Below are positions 11,011-22,865 of a stretch of DNA of 64,000 bases, in pieces. Positions within the stretch are counted from its first letter, which is position 1. Every line of letters begins with the position of its first letter. A program made the position numbers and the translations under genes. Source of the DNA: Colocasia esculenta (taxonomy: Eukaryota > Streptophyta > Magnoliopsida > Alismatales > Araceae). The stretch is taken from assembly GCA_014218235.1 (NCBI GenBank), contig CM024766.1, positions 46,279,359 to 46,343,358 on the forward strand. Reading direction: 5' to 3'. The notes beneath the pieces are model-generated. The model saw only the letters and a program-made list of their open reading frames with translations, ran no database searches and was not told the DNA's origin.

Positions 11011-12298
11011 GAAAAAGTACCTGTCCAACTTCTTATTTTTTCAACGATATTACCTATTGATGACACCCCCTTATCTTTATTTGTGAAAATAAAAGAGTAA
11101 CAAATGACTTTAAGAGTGACAAGTAGGTCCTAGATAGGTATATACATCACCCATCTATTTCTCTGTTTAGAAAATTATAGCAAGATGGTAAAGTTGTGGT
11201 GCCATCGCTAATTATGCCGAGGACATGATCATACTTCAGAAACAACAAGCTTAACAGGGTTGGACAGGACATTTTCTATTACAATTGGTTATACATTATG
11301 TATAGACACATTTAAAACACAAGATTCCTTTCAGATCAATGGATAATAAGTAGATTGACTGGTTCTATGAATTTACTCAACTTACTGGATACAATTAAAT
11401 GCTCAACTCAAACACCAATGGATAATAAGTGAAGTGATCAAACTAACAGATGACAAGCTTTAAACATTTTAGCAGATTATGCATGTTAATTTGGCACAAT
11501 CATCTGGATCGATGCAGGAGAGGAATCTTCAAATTAGTGATCTCTTTTATCTTATGTTACATCAGATGTTGAACCTTTTGGATTCTTTATATTTGGACTC
11601 AACAGTTGACCTTAAGTCAATGACCTTAAGACTTGCACATACCAAGAATCCTTCTTTAATATGGGCCACCATGCTTAGGTGGGAAGAAAATAAATTATGC
11701 TTTGAGTTGGACTCATTACTAATAACCCTTCTTTCCTTTTCTTAAACTAGGTTATCAACTGATGCTATCAAAACATTGGCTAACAATTACATAACATTGC
11801 ATTGGGAGCTAATGGCAGAAAAAACATCTAATACAGATTTCTAAAACAGGGAAGAATAAAATGTAAACCAGGGAAGAAAAACATCTAATACAACTAGGCA
11901 ATTGCAATCATCCACTTCCTAAACATGCTTCACAACTAGGTTCCACAATCAAATAAGTCAGTTTTATAATCATCAAAAATAAAATTTGAGAAACACTAGA
12001 ACTATTTTATGTTTTTCTAAAAAAACAAAAGCATTTCTTGTCATGCTCATCTGAAGAATCTACTATCCTCCCAAACCATCAAAAGAAATGAACTGACTTG
12101 GCTTGTTTACAGTTTTACCATGTTCGGTGATGTGAAGAATATCATGGACATCCCAAATTTCCTCTCATTCTTATGTGAAGAATATCTTATCTTCCCAAAC
12201 CATCAATTAAAGATGAAATCAGAGTGGATGGGTACCTGTTCGGTGATGGGAAACAAGGAATAGAAAAACTCAAAGGGACGATGGATTCCCGTCCGCAC
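11011..12298. other. No gene recognised
   Basis: AT-rich, no coding support; a phrase CAATGGATAATAAGT occurs twice (about 11338 and 11418). The last five bases (12294-12298, CGCAC) are the left target-site duplication of element B. Confidence 0.5.
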
Positions 12299-12974
12299 TG
12301 TTGCCCAGTTGACGAGCCCAGAGGGGGGGTGAATGGGTCTTTTAAAATTTTACTTGATTAGTACCAGTACTTAAACATTCACAGAAAGATGATCTTTGAT
12401 GAAGGTTAGAGAAGATCAGTATAAAAGACAAACACATAATGAGCAATCACACAACACAAGAAATTATCCTGGTTCAGATCTCCTCTCCTTAGGAGTCCTA
12501 CGTCCAGTCCCTCAGCAACAACTCATGATTCCACTAACTAGGGTATAGTCCCCCTACGGACAAAAACAACACCCAACTCAACTGGTCTTCCTTCACACGA
12601 AGGGAATTACACCACCCTGGATACCCCACCAGGTCTTCCTTCTCAACAGAAGGGAACAACAACACCCTGGATACCCCAACATGTCTTCCTTCAACACAGA
12701 AGGGAACATCAACAGAAAAAGAATAAACAGGAATTCAAGCCCCTAGATCAAGATTTAGCAAGTCAAGATCTGAAGTTACTAGCACTGAGAGCAAATGATC
12801 TAGACAAGGCACTCTCTCAGCACTATACTGGCTCTCTTCGGATTTCTATTACAGCATGGAGAGCAAAGAGCTAAAGACACACTGGAATTGAATTCTTGGC
12901 TCTCGAATTCTTTCAGAAGATCTGCAAAGCTTGTAGTATGTGTTTCATGCCCTCTTCTATAGCTGCTATCTTGA

Positions 12975-12982
12975 ATTTATAT
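12975..12982 (-). promoter_or_regulatory. Candidate TATA box, B 3' LTR
   Basis: Minus strand reads CATATAAATTC, downstream of the AATCGTT array and upstream of a purine-rich leader, as expected at the U3/R boundary. Confidence 0.6.
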
Positions 12983-13434
12983 GTCCGATTTAAAATGTAG
13001 TCGTTGAAGTAACCGTTGTCTCCTTATTTGGTAGTCGTTAGACTGCTTGACATTTTGGAAGCTTCAACAATCTTTTATCCAGTTGACCACGCAAAGAGAT
13101 AAGGTATTCTGTCGTCTATATGGTCCAACATTGTATGACAGAATGTCTTTAGGACCCTGCACATATTAAATGCTAGAACAGTAGACGGCTAGGCTGTCTC
13201 TTGGTGTCAGTAAACGTTGATATGAATATTCACCAAAATAGCAATGCCAAATAGCTTGTTCTAAAAGATGTTGACAGAATATGCACGATAATGAAAAGAT
13301 ATCATCTGTATGCATGCAGAGATACGTTCTGTCTTCATTAAATGCACAGCAGTCAGACAGATAAAAGAAGACTTTGACTATTCAACGCTTTAAGATAAAT
13401 GTCAAGTCGATATAAACCATAAAGTCGTTGTCTA

Positions 13435-14290
13435 TATGACTTATGAAATCGTTATGAGTACTAACAAGTCATTATAGAGAGCAAATCGATGTGTTCAATG
13501 AAGCAATCGTTATGAACACTTAACAAATCGTTATGAAAAGCAAGTCGATGTGTTCAACAAAGAAATCATTATGAATACTTAACAAATCGTTATGAACTTT
13601 AAAGAAGTCGTTACGCGAAGTAAATCGTTATGAGCGCTAAAGAAATCGTTGCGCGAAGCAAATCGTTATGAGCGCTAAAGAAATCGTTGCGCGAAGCAAA
13701 TCGTTATGAGCGCTAAAGAAATCGTTGCGTGAAGCAAATCGTTATGAGCGCTAAAGAAATCATTGCGCGAAGCAAATCGTTATGAGCGCTAAAGAAATCG
13801 TTGCACGAAGCAAATCGTTATGATGAGCGAATCGTTACGATAACATGAGGAATCGTTGCGATGAGCAAATCGTTATGATAACTTAACGAATCGTTGCGAT
13901 GAGCAAATAGTTACGATGAGTGAATCGTTACGATAACTTAAGGAATTGTTGCGATGAACAAATCATTATGATAACTTAACGAATCGTTGCGATGAGCAAA
14001 TCGTTACGATGAGCGAATCGTTACGATAACTTAAGGAATCGTTGCGATGAGCGAATCGTTATGATAACTTAAGGAATCATTGTGATGAGCAAATCGTTAC
14101 GACGAGCGAATCGTTACGATAACTTAACGAATCGTTGCGATGAGCAAATTGTTACGATGAGCGAATCGTTACGACAACTTAAGGAATCGTTGCGATGAGC
14201 AAATCGTTACGATAACTTAACGAATCGTTGCGATGAGAAAATCGTTACGACGAGCGTATCGTTACGATAACTTAAGGAATCGTTGCGATG
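13435..14290. repeat. AATCGTT-core minisatellite, B 3' LTR
   Basis: Several sub-blocks: 38-bp units (AAATCGTTATGAGCGCTAAAG then AATCGTTGCGCGAAGC, 13620-13810), then units mixing ACGATGAGCG and ATAACTTAAGG spacers. Cores recur about every 17-21 bp. Confidence 0.93.
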
Positions 14291-14550
14291 TCAAGTCATT
14301 ATAGCTCTATTTAAAACGATATACATGAAGGAAATCGTTGTGAATTTCAACCGAAATCGATGTGGACTTAGATAGATACAATCTTGAAATAATTAATGCT
14401 TCAGAAATATAATGCTTACCAATATTGGCTTGATTGACCTTGACCTTGGAGTATTTCCTGTACGTAGGACTTAGAGAACTTTGATAAGGTTTTGTTAATT
14501 ACCAAAATACATGTATATTTAAAAATTATTCGGGGACAGACTGATCATCA

Positions 14551-14722
14551 ATCTCCCCCTTTTTGGTGATGACAAAAATTTATCAATAAGCATGAATATT
14601 TCCGGAATGTATTTCAAACATGCTAAGTATTTTTCTCCACTTAACAATAAGCATGAATATATAAGAAAAATCTGAAGATTTTCAGAATGTATTTCAGACA
14701 TGCTAATTTTCTCCCCCTTTTT
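14551..14722 (-). other. Multiple polypurine tracts of element B
   Basis: The tract AAAAAGGGGGAGAT (minus strand, 14551-14564) touches the 3' LTR. A second, AAAAAGGGGGAGAAA, lies at 14707-14721. Duplicated polypurine tracts upstream of the 3' LTR are a described Sirevirus trait. Confidence 0.85.
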
Positions 14723-14798
14723 GTCAGTAAGCAAAAAGATACTTTGAGACAAAGAAAGAAGAGAAAAGATGGAAGGGCAGACAACCAATATATATTGA

Positions 14799-17572
14799 TC
14801 AGTTTTGAGGATTTATAGATAAGTAATGAGCAGGGGATAACAAGGAGCCAAAGCGCCTGATGACAGGGAGTGCCTGGCATTCCTGCTCTTCAAAGAAGGC
14901 TTGAAAGGCCCCAATTTCAATTTGATAGGAGGGTCCCATGGTTGGAGCCATCCTTTTGATATGAAGCTGCCTTTGATCTGAAATGAAGTCCCCATACTTA
15001 ACACTGCCAAGGGCTAACTTGTAGGTTAAGAAGGACCCAAAACTGGCAAACCGAAGAAAGGCTTCAATTTTGAGGGGATAGTCAATCTTAAGTGACCTAA
15101 GATCTTGCTTTAAAGCAAAGAAAACTTTGTATCTTTCAACCCAGGTCAGATAGGAATCCCGGATGAGGTGAAGAGAGTTGGCATCCAAAAATTCACCAGG
15201 AGATAGGGGAGGTTAGCAAGGTTCAGAAGAGACAGGATGAGAGGACGTGAGTCTCCTCTTCTTAGAGACTGGACTAGAAGAGCCTATCCTGTGAGAGTGG
15301 GTCCCAACAGCCAGGACTGAACGAAGTATTGCTACTTCAAATTCATCCTTGATATCCTGGATTTCTGTTTGTGTGAGTTGGGCACCCTCTGGGATAATGG
15401 TAATGAAAGAGGGAGGTATAGGTGGATTGAAGATAGAATCAAGAGTGACTGTAGGAAGAACAAAAGTTTCTGATGTAGAAGGGCCAAAAGAAGAAGGCCC
15501 AGCAGAAGAGGATGCTGGTGGAAGCTGAGGAGGAGAGGATGGTGGAAGAAGCAGGAGATGAGGCAAGTTGAGAGGAAAAAGGTTGGGGAGAGGAAATAGA
15601 TCTTGAACGGGGTCGTTTAAAGGTGGTTGGAGCTGGAGGTGCAGTGGAAGAAGATGGAGGAGAGGGAGCAGCTGGAGTGGTAAGGGAAGAAGAGGCAGGG
15701 GGCTTAGGAGCTACAACCTGGTCTTCTTGATCAGCTGCCGGTTCCACTGGATTGAGTGACTCCTTCTCCGGTCCAGACCCCTGACACAAAATAGAATCTT
15801 CAGTAGGCAAAGTTTCAGAAGGCTGAACTTCAACACTTGGCCCTGATGGTCCTACTGGAGCATCAACTGAAGGCCCTGATGGCCACTCCACAAGATCAAC
15901 ACTGAGTTGCCCTGATGGCCCTGCATTAACTTCACTTGGCCCTGAAGGCTCACGCTCTTGAGGAGAAGGATCTTTGGGCCCTACTGCCTTCAAAACCTCA
16001 GACAGCATCATCTTCATAGAGCTCAGCTCTTTATTGAACCATTTCATAGCAACATTTGTTTGAAAAATATCATTTGATAAGGATGCCTGGCGCTCAATGA
16101 CAGTACTTACAGCTGAATTTACTGAGTCCAGGACTGCACCTTGATCATTCAATCGCTTCAAGATGGGCTTTAAGTTCTTATTCTTTAAAAATTGCTTCTG
16201 CCTTTTGTGAGCAATTTTCTTGCTGGGGCTTCCCTTTTCCACTTGCTCCTCGACCTCTATTGGAGCTTCATTATGTCCTGCATTCACAAGAGCATCTTCA
16301 GTAAGTGCCTCTTGAGATGCTACTTCTATCTCAATATTTTGCTCCCCCTGAATAGGAGCATCCTCCACAAAACTTCCTTGCTCCCCCTGAATAGGAGCAT
16401 CAATCAAAATAGAATCTTCAATGTGGCCAGGTGCCACAGACTGATCAACCAAATTCCCACCGGTGTTTTGAACCACTTGGGAGGAGGGAATGGAGTCTAA
16501 TACTTGACAGAGTACAGAAGCCACAGAGGAAGTGGGAAGAGGACCCTCTGAACTTCTGACAGAATCTGCTACTACTACATTTTCTTTAGCTACCGGAGTC
16601 TCCATTGCAACTTCTGAGTTAACAGCAACTTCCAGTGAAGCACTAGGCGCTGCGGCCTCTCTTGCTGCTGGTTCTGCAACTGCTGATGGACCCTCTGATT
16701 GTGCTGCTACTGCTTCGAGTTGAACTTCTTGGGCTTCCCCTAGGATGGGTTCACCCTCAGCTACTGATGTCTTTGTCTAAACTCCGTTGACCACTGAAAA
16801 ACCATTTTTCCTTAGATTTCTGGACCTAATTGCTTGACCCATTTTCTCTACAACGGCGCCAAAAACATCTACTCCAAAGTGTTGAAAGACTTTGGTGAGC
16901 AAGTGAGCATAGGGCAGGGATATATTTAACTTACTCTTGGTATCCCATATTTGATCACGGGCAAACTTCATCCTTTCCATCATTACTTCGGCCATGTTGA
17001 TTTCTTGGTTCTGAATGGCCCAAAACATCATATCTGAGTCTGCCTTGGTGCAAGTGGAGAAAGTTGCACTTCTTGGAACCAAAATCTGACAAACTATGAA
17101 ATGGAGGAGGAGATTGAGAGCACTCAACTAATTAATATCTAACTTCCCATCTCTCAGTCTGAACCCTAGTCCTACAATACCAAGTCCTTTAGCTTGGGCG
17201 TCCACGGTGTGAACCCCACTGTGCCCGGAAGTCTTTACTCCAAATAACAAATGCAATAGCTCATGATCTATTTTTATTTGGGTTCCCTTGACTGAGGAAA
17301 CTAGGGACCCGTCTGCCTCTGTCCTCAAGCACACATAAAAAGCCTTCACGAGGTCTGGATAGCTTACCTCAGAGAAGGTGGTGATTCCCATCCACTACAT
17401 CCTGCTCATTGCGGCCACTACACTGTGCATGCCGTTTTTCTCAAGATCAGCGACATCCACTGCCTTATTTCCACAAACCTTGGTCTTCACAAAAGTAAAC
17501 ATTTCCTGCTATTCTGCCGATAGAAACTCAGCGCTGTAGACCCAAACTGCCGGAGATAATGGACGATGCCAT
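14799..17572 (-). pseudogene. Envelope-like / plant-transposon-protein ORF of element B, broken and internally deleted
   Basis: From the ATG at 17572 the product parallels the longer ORF in element C: an N-terminal globular region (SYPDLVKAFYVCLRTEADG, LLHFIVCQILVPRSATFS), an acidic middle with Gln/Glu repeats (PIQGEQ twice), a likely coiled-coil (16030-16170, PILKRLNDQGAVLDSVNSAV), a Gly-Pro-Ser tract, a Pro/Ser-rich stretch and a C-terminal block (15188-14799). Defects: a one-base loss near 17535, TAG at 17128-17130 and 16777-16779, a frame change near 15500, and loss of roughly 330 residues relative to C near 15200. There is no signal peptide or membrane segment, so the envelope-like name is historical. 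It starts about 400 bases after pol. Confidence 0.8.
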
Positions 17573-17974
17573 GGACTTTGGGTGAGGAGAATTTTCTGGA
17601 AGGTTGAGATGAAAGAGGAGAGAAAAGTCCTCAAGAAATTCTTTGCGGGAAGAAGAGAGGAACTTCAAATGAGCAGAGAGGCGATGTCGGAATCGTTAGG
17701 GCATCGGCTCAGGGAACCAGACGAAAGAGGGAAAAAGGTATAAGGGGGGAGATGAATCATTTTCACATCGATTTTGGGGTTAAATAAAAGTTTTGCCGAA
17801 AAGTGAAGTGCCAAGAGGTGGCAGAAAACGACAAATAAGTTTGACCAGCCAAAGCAGACTTTATTAAGAAGAGCGACCAGTAGGGAACAATTTAAATTTC
17901 TTTTGCTTAAAGCCATGGAGAGAAAATTTACTTAACTCTGAACATTTATGTTCCAGTTTTAAATAGAAGTCTTT
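17573..17974 (-). other. Spacer between pol and the extra ORF in element B
   Basis: No coding. The segment around 17690-17710 is conserved with element C (about 54480-54500): CGTTAGGGCATCGGCT on the plus strand. It also holds a TTTATTTAA-like stretch near 17790. It could be a leader or promoter for the extra ORF. Confidence 0.55.
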
Positions 17975-20900
17975 TCACAAATTGCACATGCCTAATTCCC
18001 TTCTAAGAGATGTGAATCTCTCTTCAGGTAAGGCTTTTGTGAAAATATCTGCTAACTGACCATTTGTGTCAATAAAGGATATTTCTATGTTACCATTTGC
18101 TACATGATCACGAATAAAATGATATCTAACTTCAATATGCTTGGTCCTTGAATGCTGGACTAGATTTTTGGTGAGATTGATAGCACTGGTGTTGTCACAT
18201 AGTAGTGGAATTGATTTGATATTTAGTCTAAAATCCTCAAGTTGTTGCTTTATCCATAGGAGTTGTGTACAGTAACTTCCAGCAGCCACGTAGTCAGTTT
18301 CAGCTGTAGACAGTGCCACTGAATTTTGTTTCTAAACATCCTGCAAGAAATTGACAACAACCACTGGTGCTTTTTCTATCTACTTTGCATCCAGCATAGT
18401 CAGCATCAGAATATCCTACTAGATTAATTTCACAAGATTTTGGATACCACAAACCTAAATCATGAGTTCTAGCTAAGTATCTAAATATTCTGTTTACTGA
18501 GATCAAATGAGATTCTCTAGGATCTGCTTGATATCTTGCACACATGCATACACTGAATAGAATATCGGGTCTACTGGTTGTTAAGTAAAGCAATGAACCA
18601 ATCATACCTCTGTAGATCTTTTGATCTACTTTCTTACCATTCTTGTCACTATCCATCCTTGTAGATGTACTAATGGGTGTTGAGAGTGGCTTTGTGTTCT
18701 CAAAACCAAATTTCTTTAAAAGCTCTTTGGTGTATTTTGCTTGACAGATGTGGGTGCCATCTTTTCCTTGCTTGATTTGTAGTCCAAGGAAATAATTTAG
18801 CTCCCCCATCATGCTCATCTCAAACTCTCCCTGCATCAACTTTTCAAAGTACTTGCAAAGGAGTTCATCAGTAGATCCAAAGATAATGTCATCTACATAA
18901 ATTTGTACAAGTAATATGCTTTTAACTTTTGTTTTTACAAATAGAATGCTATCTACTTGTCCTCTAGTGAAACCATGGTTTAATAAGAATGAGCTAAGTC
19001 TTTCATACTAGGCTCTTGGTGCTTGCTTTAAACCATATAATGCCTTATGAAGTTTAAAAACATGATTTGGAAATTATGTATCATCAAAACCTGGAGGCTG
19101 TTCAACATACACTTCTTCCTTAATTAAACCATTTAAAAAGACGGATTTAACATCCATTTGAAATAATTTTAAATCCAAAGCAGATGCATATCCTAATAAA
19201 ATTCTAATAGCCTCAAGTCTAACTACAGGTGCATAAGTTTCATCGAAATCTATGCCTTCCTCTTGGGAGTAGCCTTGAGCCACCAATCTGGTCTTGTTTC
19301 TTAAGATTACACCAGTCTCATCCAATTTGTTTCTAAACACCCATTTGGTGCCAATAACTAGATGGTCTGATAGTCTGGGAACAAGTGACCATACTTGGTT
19401 TCTCTTGAACTGATTTAGTTCATCTTGCATGGCTATAATCCAATATTCATCAGTGAGAGCTTCATTGACTGTCTTAGGCTCTATTTGAGATACAAATGCT
19501 AGATAATCACAAGGTATTACATTACCTCTTGTTATTAACCCTATAGATGGATCACCAATAATGTTCTCAGGTGGGTGATCTTTCTTGTATCTCCACTCCT
19601 TTGGAAGATTTTTATGTGTAATATCTTGTTGTTGCAAGTCTTCCAGAGGTGGATCATCCCTGTCTTCAATTGAGGTATCCTTTAGTTTCTTGGACAGTTC
19701 GTCTACATCATCATTGTCACTATCTTCTTCCTTTCTCAAGGAAGGGTTAGTCTCATCAAAAATAATATGCACAGACTGTTCAATTAATAAGGTACATTTG
19801 TTAAATACTCTATAACCTTTGGGTTTAGAAGCATACCCCATGAAGATACCTTCATCTGATTTGGCATCCAACTTACCAATGTCTCTTTTTCCATTATTGT
19901 GAATGAAGCAAGGACATCCAAATGTCCTAAAGTGGCTGATCTTTAGCTTCTTTCCTTTAAACAGTTCGTATGCAGTCTTCTTTAGGATTGGCCTGATCAT
20001 TACTCTGTTGATAATATAGCTTGCTGTGTTTACAGCTTCAGCCCAGAAGTATCTTGGCAAATTGTATTCTGACAACATTGTTCTTGCCATATCCAATAAA
20101 GTTTTGTTCTTCCTTTCAGCAACTCCATTCTGCTGTGGTGTCCTTGGTGCTGAGAAGTTGTGCTCGATTCCTTGGTCATCACAAAATTTAGCAAATCTTT
20201 CATTTTGAAATTCTCCTCCATGATCTGATCGGATTCCAACAATGCAAAACTTCTTGTCTTTCTGAACTTTCCTGCTGAAGCTTACAAAGCTTTCAAATGT
20301 ATCATCTTTATGTTCTAGGAATGACACCCATATAAATCTGGAATAGTCATCGACAATAACAAAACCAAAATTCTTTCCTCCAAGACTGGTGGTTCTCATT
20401 GGCCCAAATAAATCCATGTGAAGGAGTTCTAAGGGTTTTGAGGTTGTCACTACAGTCTTTGATTTGAAGGAATTCTTAACATGTTTTCCCTTGGCACAAG
20501 GTCTGCAGACACCATCCAATTTTGTGCTGACCTTTGGCAGACCTTCCACAAGATTCTTCTTTAGCAACTTTTTCATACCATCTATGCTGCAATGTCCTAA
20601 TCTTCTGTGCCGCAGTTCAGATGATTGATCCTTGTTTGCTGCCAAACAAACATCTTGATCCTTGAGTTCTTCAAGATGAAGTGCATACATGTTCTTTTCT
20701 CTATTGGCTTCGAAAATTACTACCCCATCCTTTGATATGCTGCACTTTGACTCTTGAAACTGAATCTGATGACCTCTGTCACAAAGCTGGAGGATGCTGA
20801 TGAGATTGTGCTTTAGCCCTTTGACAAGCAATACATCTTCAATGACTATTTTTCCTTTGTTGCTCACAGAACCACTGCCAATTACTGTGCCTTTCCCATT

Positions 20901-21013
20901 GTCTCCATAGGTAACCGTTCCTTCTTCAGCCTGTAGATGAATAGCTTCCGATTTCCTGACATGTGCCTTGAGCACCCACTGTCCAAATACCATTTGGATA
21001 CTCGAGAGTTACC
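17975..21013 (-). pseudogene. Copia pol of element B (protease, integrase, RT, RNase H), multiply broken
   Basis: Protease motif WYLDSGCSRHMSGN lies at about 20992-20951. It is followed by the integrase zinc finger (HRRLGHC and CRPCAKGKH), catalytic motifs HMDLFGPM, IRSDHGGEF and PQQNGVAERKN, RT with QMDVKSVFLNG and IYVDDIIFGS, and RNase H with GYSDADYAGCKVDRK and a final ELGMCNL. Breaks seen by comparison with element C: a one-base loss just after the protease motif (about 20941), TAA at 19074-19076, TAG at 19008-19010, and a 17-base deletion near 18332 that shifts frame inside RNase H. The pol frame is open only from 21013, immediately after TTTTAG. The order protease-INT-RT-RH is diagnostic for Ty1/copia. 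Confidence 0.92.
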
Positions 21014-21027
21014 CTAAAATGAAAACA

Positions 21028-22800
21028 TTAAGTCTTTGGTACCCAAGTTCTTTTGGGTCCTGATTGGTTAGTATCACTGGTTTCCCTTTTTATTATCCAT
21101 TTCTTATGTCTTGTTGGACATGTTGCTTTTATGTGACCTAACTTATTACAATGACTGCAACAAGATGTTTTTGTTACTTTTTCAATATATTTGAAATTAG
21201 CTTTATATGATATGTCTTGTTCTGGTACAAATTTTGGAGTCGGGTATATTTTAGGATAGACTATGTTTTCTTCATTATCTGGAGGTGTATATCCTAATCC
21301 ATATTTTTTCTTTCCTGATCTTCTAGCACCTTTTAATATTAAGGGATTTTTACCATTTGTAAATTTTTCCAATGTGCTAGATAACTTAATATTTTCTTCT
21401 GTTAGTGTCTTAATTTCAGTTTTCAGTTCATCTGAGCTTGCTTGTTTTTCTAGTTTCATTATTTGTTCATTCTTAGCTTTTAGATCCTCACATAACAATT
21501 CATTTTTCCTTTTAAGTTCAGTTATTTAGCTTTCTAATTGATCATTTTCTGATTTTAGATCTGAGTTTGTGTTTTCTAGACAAGCATTAGTTTTCTTGCT
21601 TACTTTTAATATTTTGGTTGCTTCTCTGTATTTACTGTATAGTTCATTGAAGGCTTCTTCTAGACTATCGGAATCTGAATCATTACAAGAATCAAAGGAT
21701 GAGTCAGAGGTTACCTTTTCCTCGGTATTTGCCATGAAGGCCAAGTTGGCTTCTTCCTCATCACTGGTTGAGCTTGACTCACTGTCTGAGTCGCTGATTT
21801 TGCTCCATACAGCTGCCATAGCCTTCTTCTTATATTTCCTGAATTTCTTGGAGCTCTCTCTCTTCCTGAATTCAGGCTTCTTGAGCTTTAGACATTCAGC
21901 TTTGATATGTCCTAGCTTTTTGCACTCGTAGCATATGGGTTCACTCTTCTTTTGATCCTTTCCATCTGGTTTCTTGAAGTCTTTATTTCTCTTGAAGTGT
22001 CTTCTACCAGATTGGAACTTCTTCTTCTTTGCTAGAATGCATTGCAATCTTTTTGACAGCAAGGCTTCTTCATCTTCATAGCCACTTGAGTTCTCATCTT
22101 CAGCTGATGACTCATCTGACTTGTCTTCTTCTGCTTTAAGAGCATTTGAATGCTTCTTTCTACTAGAGGACTCTCCTAGCCTTTCCATATTGATCTCATG
22201 GGCCATAAGGGACCCAATGAGTTTTTTCAAAGACATTCATTTCAGATCATTAGCTTCTTCAATAGCTGTGACCATTGGGGTCTATGAGGATGGTAAGGAT
22301 CTAAGAATTTTCCTCACCATGTCTCCAATCTCATAGGTTTTCCCAAGTCCAGCAAATCCATTTGTAATATCTGTGAATCGACTGAACATTTGAGTTATGG
22401 ACTCACCCGATTGCATCTGAAATCTTTCATATTGAGTAACAAGAATATCAATTCTTGTCTCCTTTACTTTTTTTATGCCTTCATAGGTAATTCTAAGCTT
22501 TTCCCACATCTCCATTGCGGATTTGCAGGCTGAAACTCTATTAAATTTCTGTTTCCTTAGAGCACAACATAGAATACTCTTAGCCTTACAGTTCAAGGAG
22601 ATCTTTTTCCTGTCATCATCTGTCCACTGAGCTTTCTCATTTGTGACCAGGAGATCGCCTTCTTCTACTATTGACCATATCTGATAGTCGTGACCTTGGA
22701 GAAAGTACTCCATTCTGGTCTTCCAATAAGCATAATCTTCACCATCAAAGAGAGGTGGTCGGTTGATAGACTGACCTTCAATGTTACCTTGGGCTGCCAT
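21028..22800 (-). pseudogene. Gag of element B with three nonsense codons
   Basis: From the ATG at 22800 (MAAQGN, RPPLFDGEDYAYWKTRME) the frame carries the copia-type gag domain (MEMWEKLRITYEG, QYERFQMQSGESITQMF). A first CCHC knuckle CYECKKLGHIKAEC follows, then a Lys/Ser/Asp/Glu-rich region, a coiled-coil-like segment, and a second knuckle CSHCNKLGHIKATC near the end; it closes WVPKT-stop at 21028. In-frame stops: TAG 22282-22284, TGA 22237-22239, TAA 21526-21528. All pieces share one frame, so only point changes are needed to explain them. Gag would form the cytoplasmic particle that packages element RNA. Confidence 0.92.
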
Positions 22801-22851
22801 GGATCTTTACTCTTCAGATCGTTGGATCTTACTTCTTTGTCGAAGAGACTT

Positions 22852-22863
22852 GCTTTGATACCA
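22852..22863 (-). other. Primer binding site of element B (tRNA-iMet)
   Basis: Minus strand TGGTATCAAAGC, two bases from the LTR end, complementary to the 3' end of plant initiator tRNA-Met apart from one mismatch (standard TGGTATCAGAGC). Confidence 0.88.
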
Positions 22864-22865
22864 CT

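Larger units (their letters stand above)
12299..14550 (-). repeat. 3' LTR of element B
   Basis: Starts TGTTGCCCAGTTGACG on the plus strand and ends GACTGATCATCA, next to the polypurine tract. It matches 22866-25022 closely; the length difference (2252 versus 2157) comes mainly from different repeat-unit numbers in the AATCGTT array. Confidence 0.95.

Noticed and set aside
13435..14290. CRISPR array
   Set aside because: Repeats degenerate gradually, spacers are themselves repeated, the array lies inside a plant LTR and no cas genes exist.
15439..15566. A separate small gene overlapping the extra ORF of B
   Set aside because: The second frame simply continues the Pro/Ser-rich part of the same ORF after a frame change.
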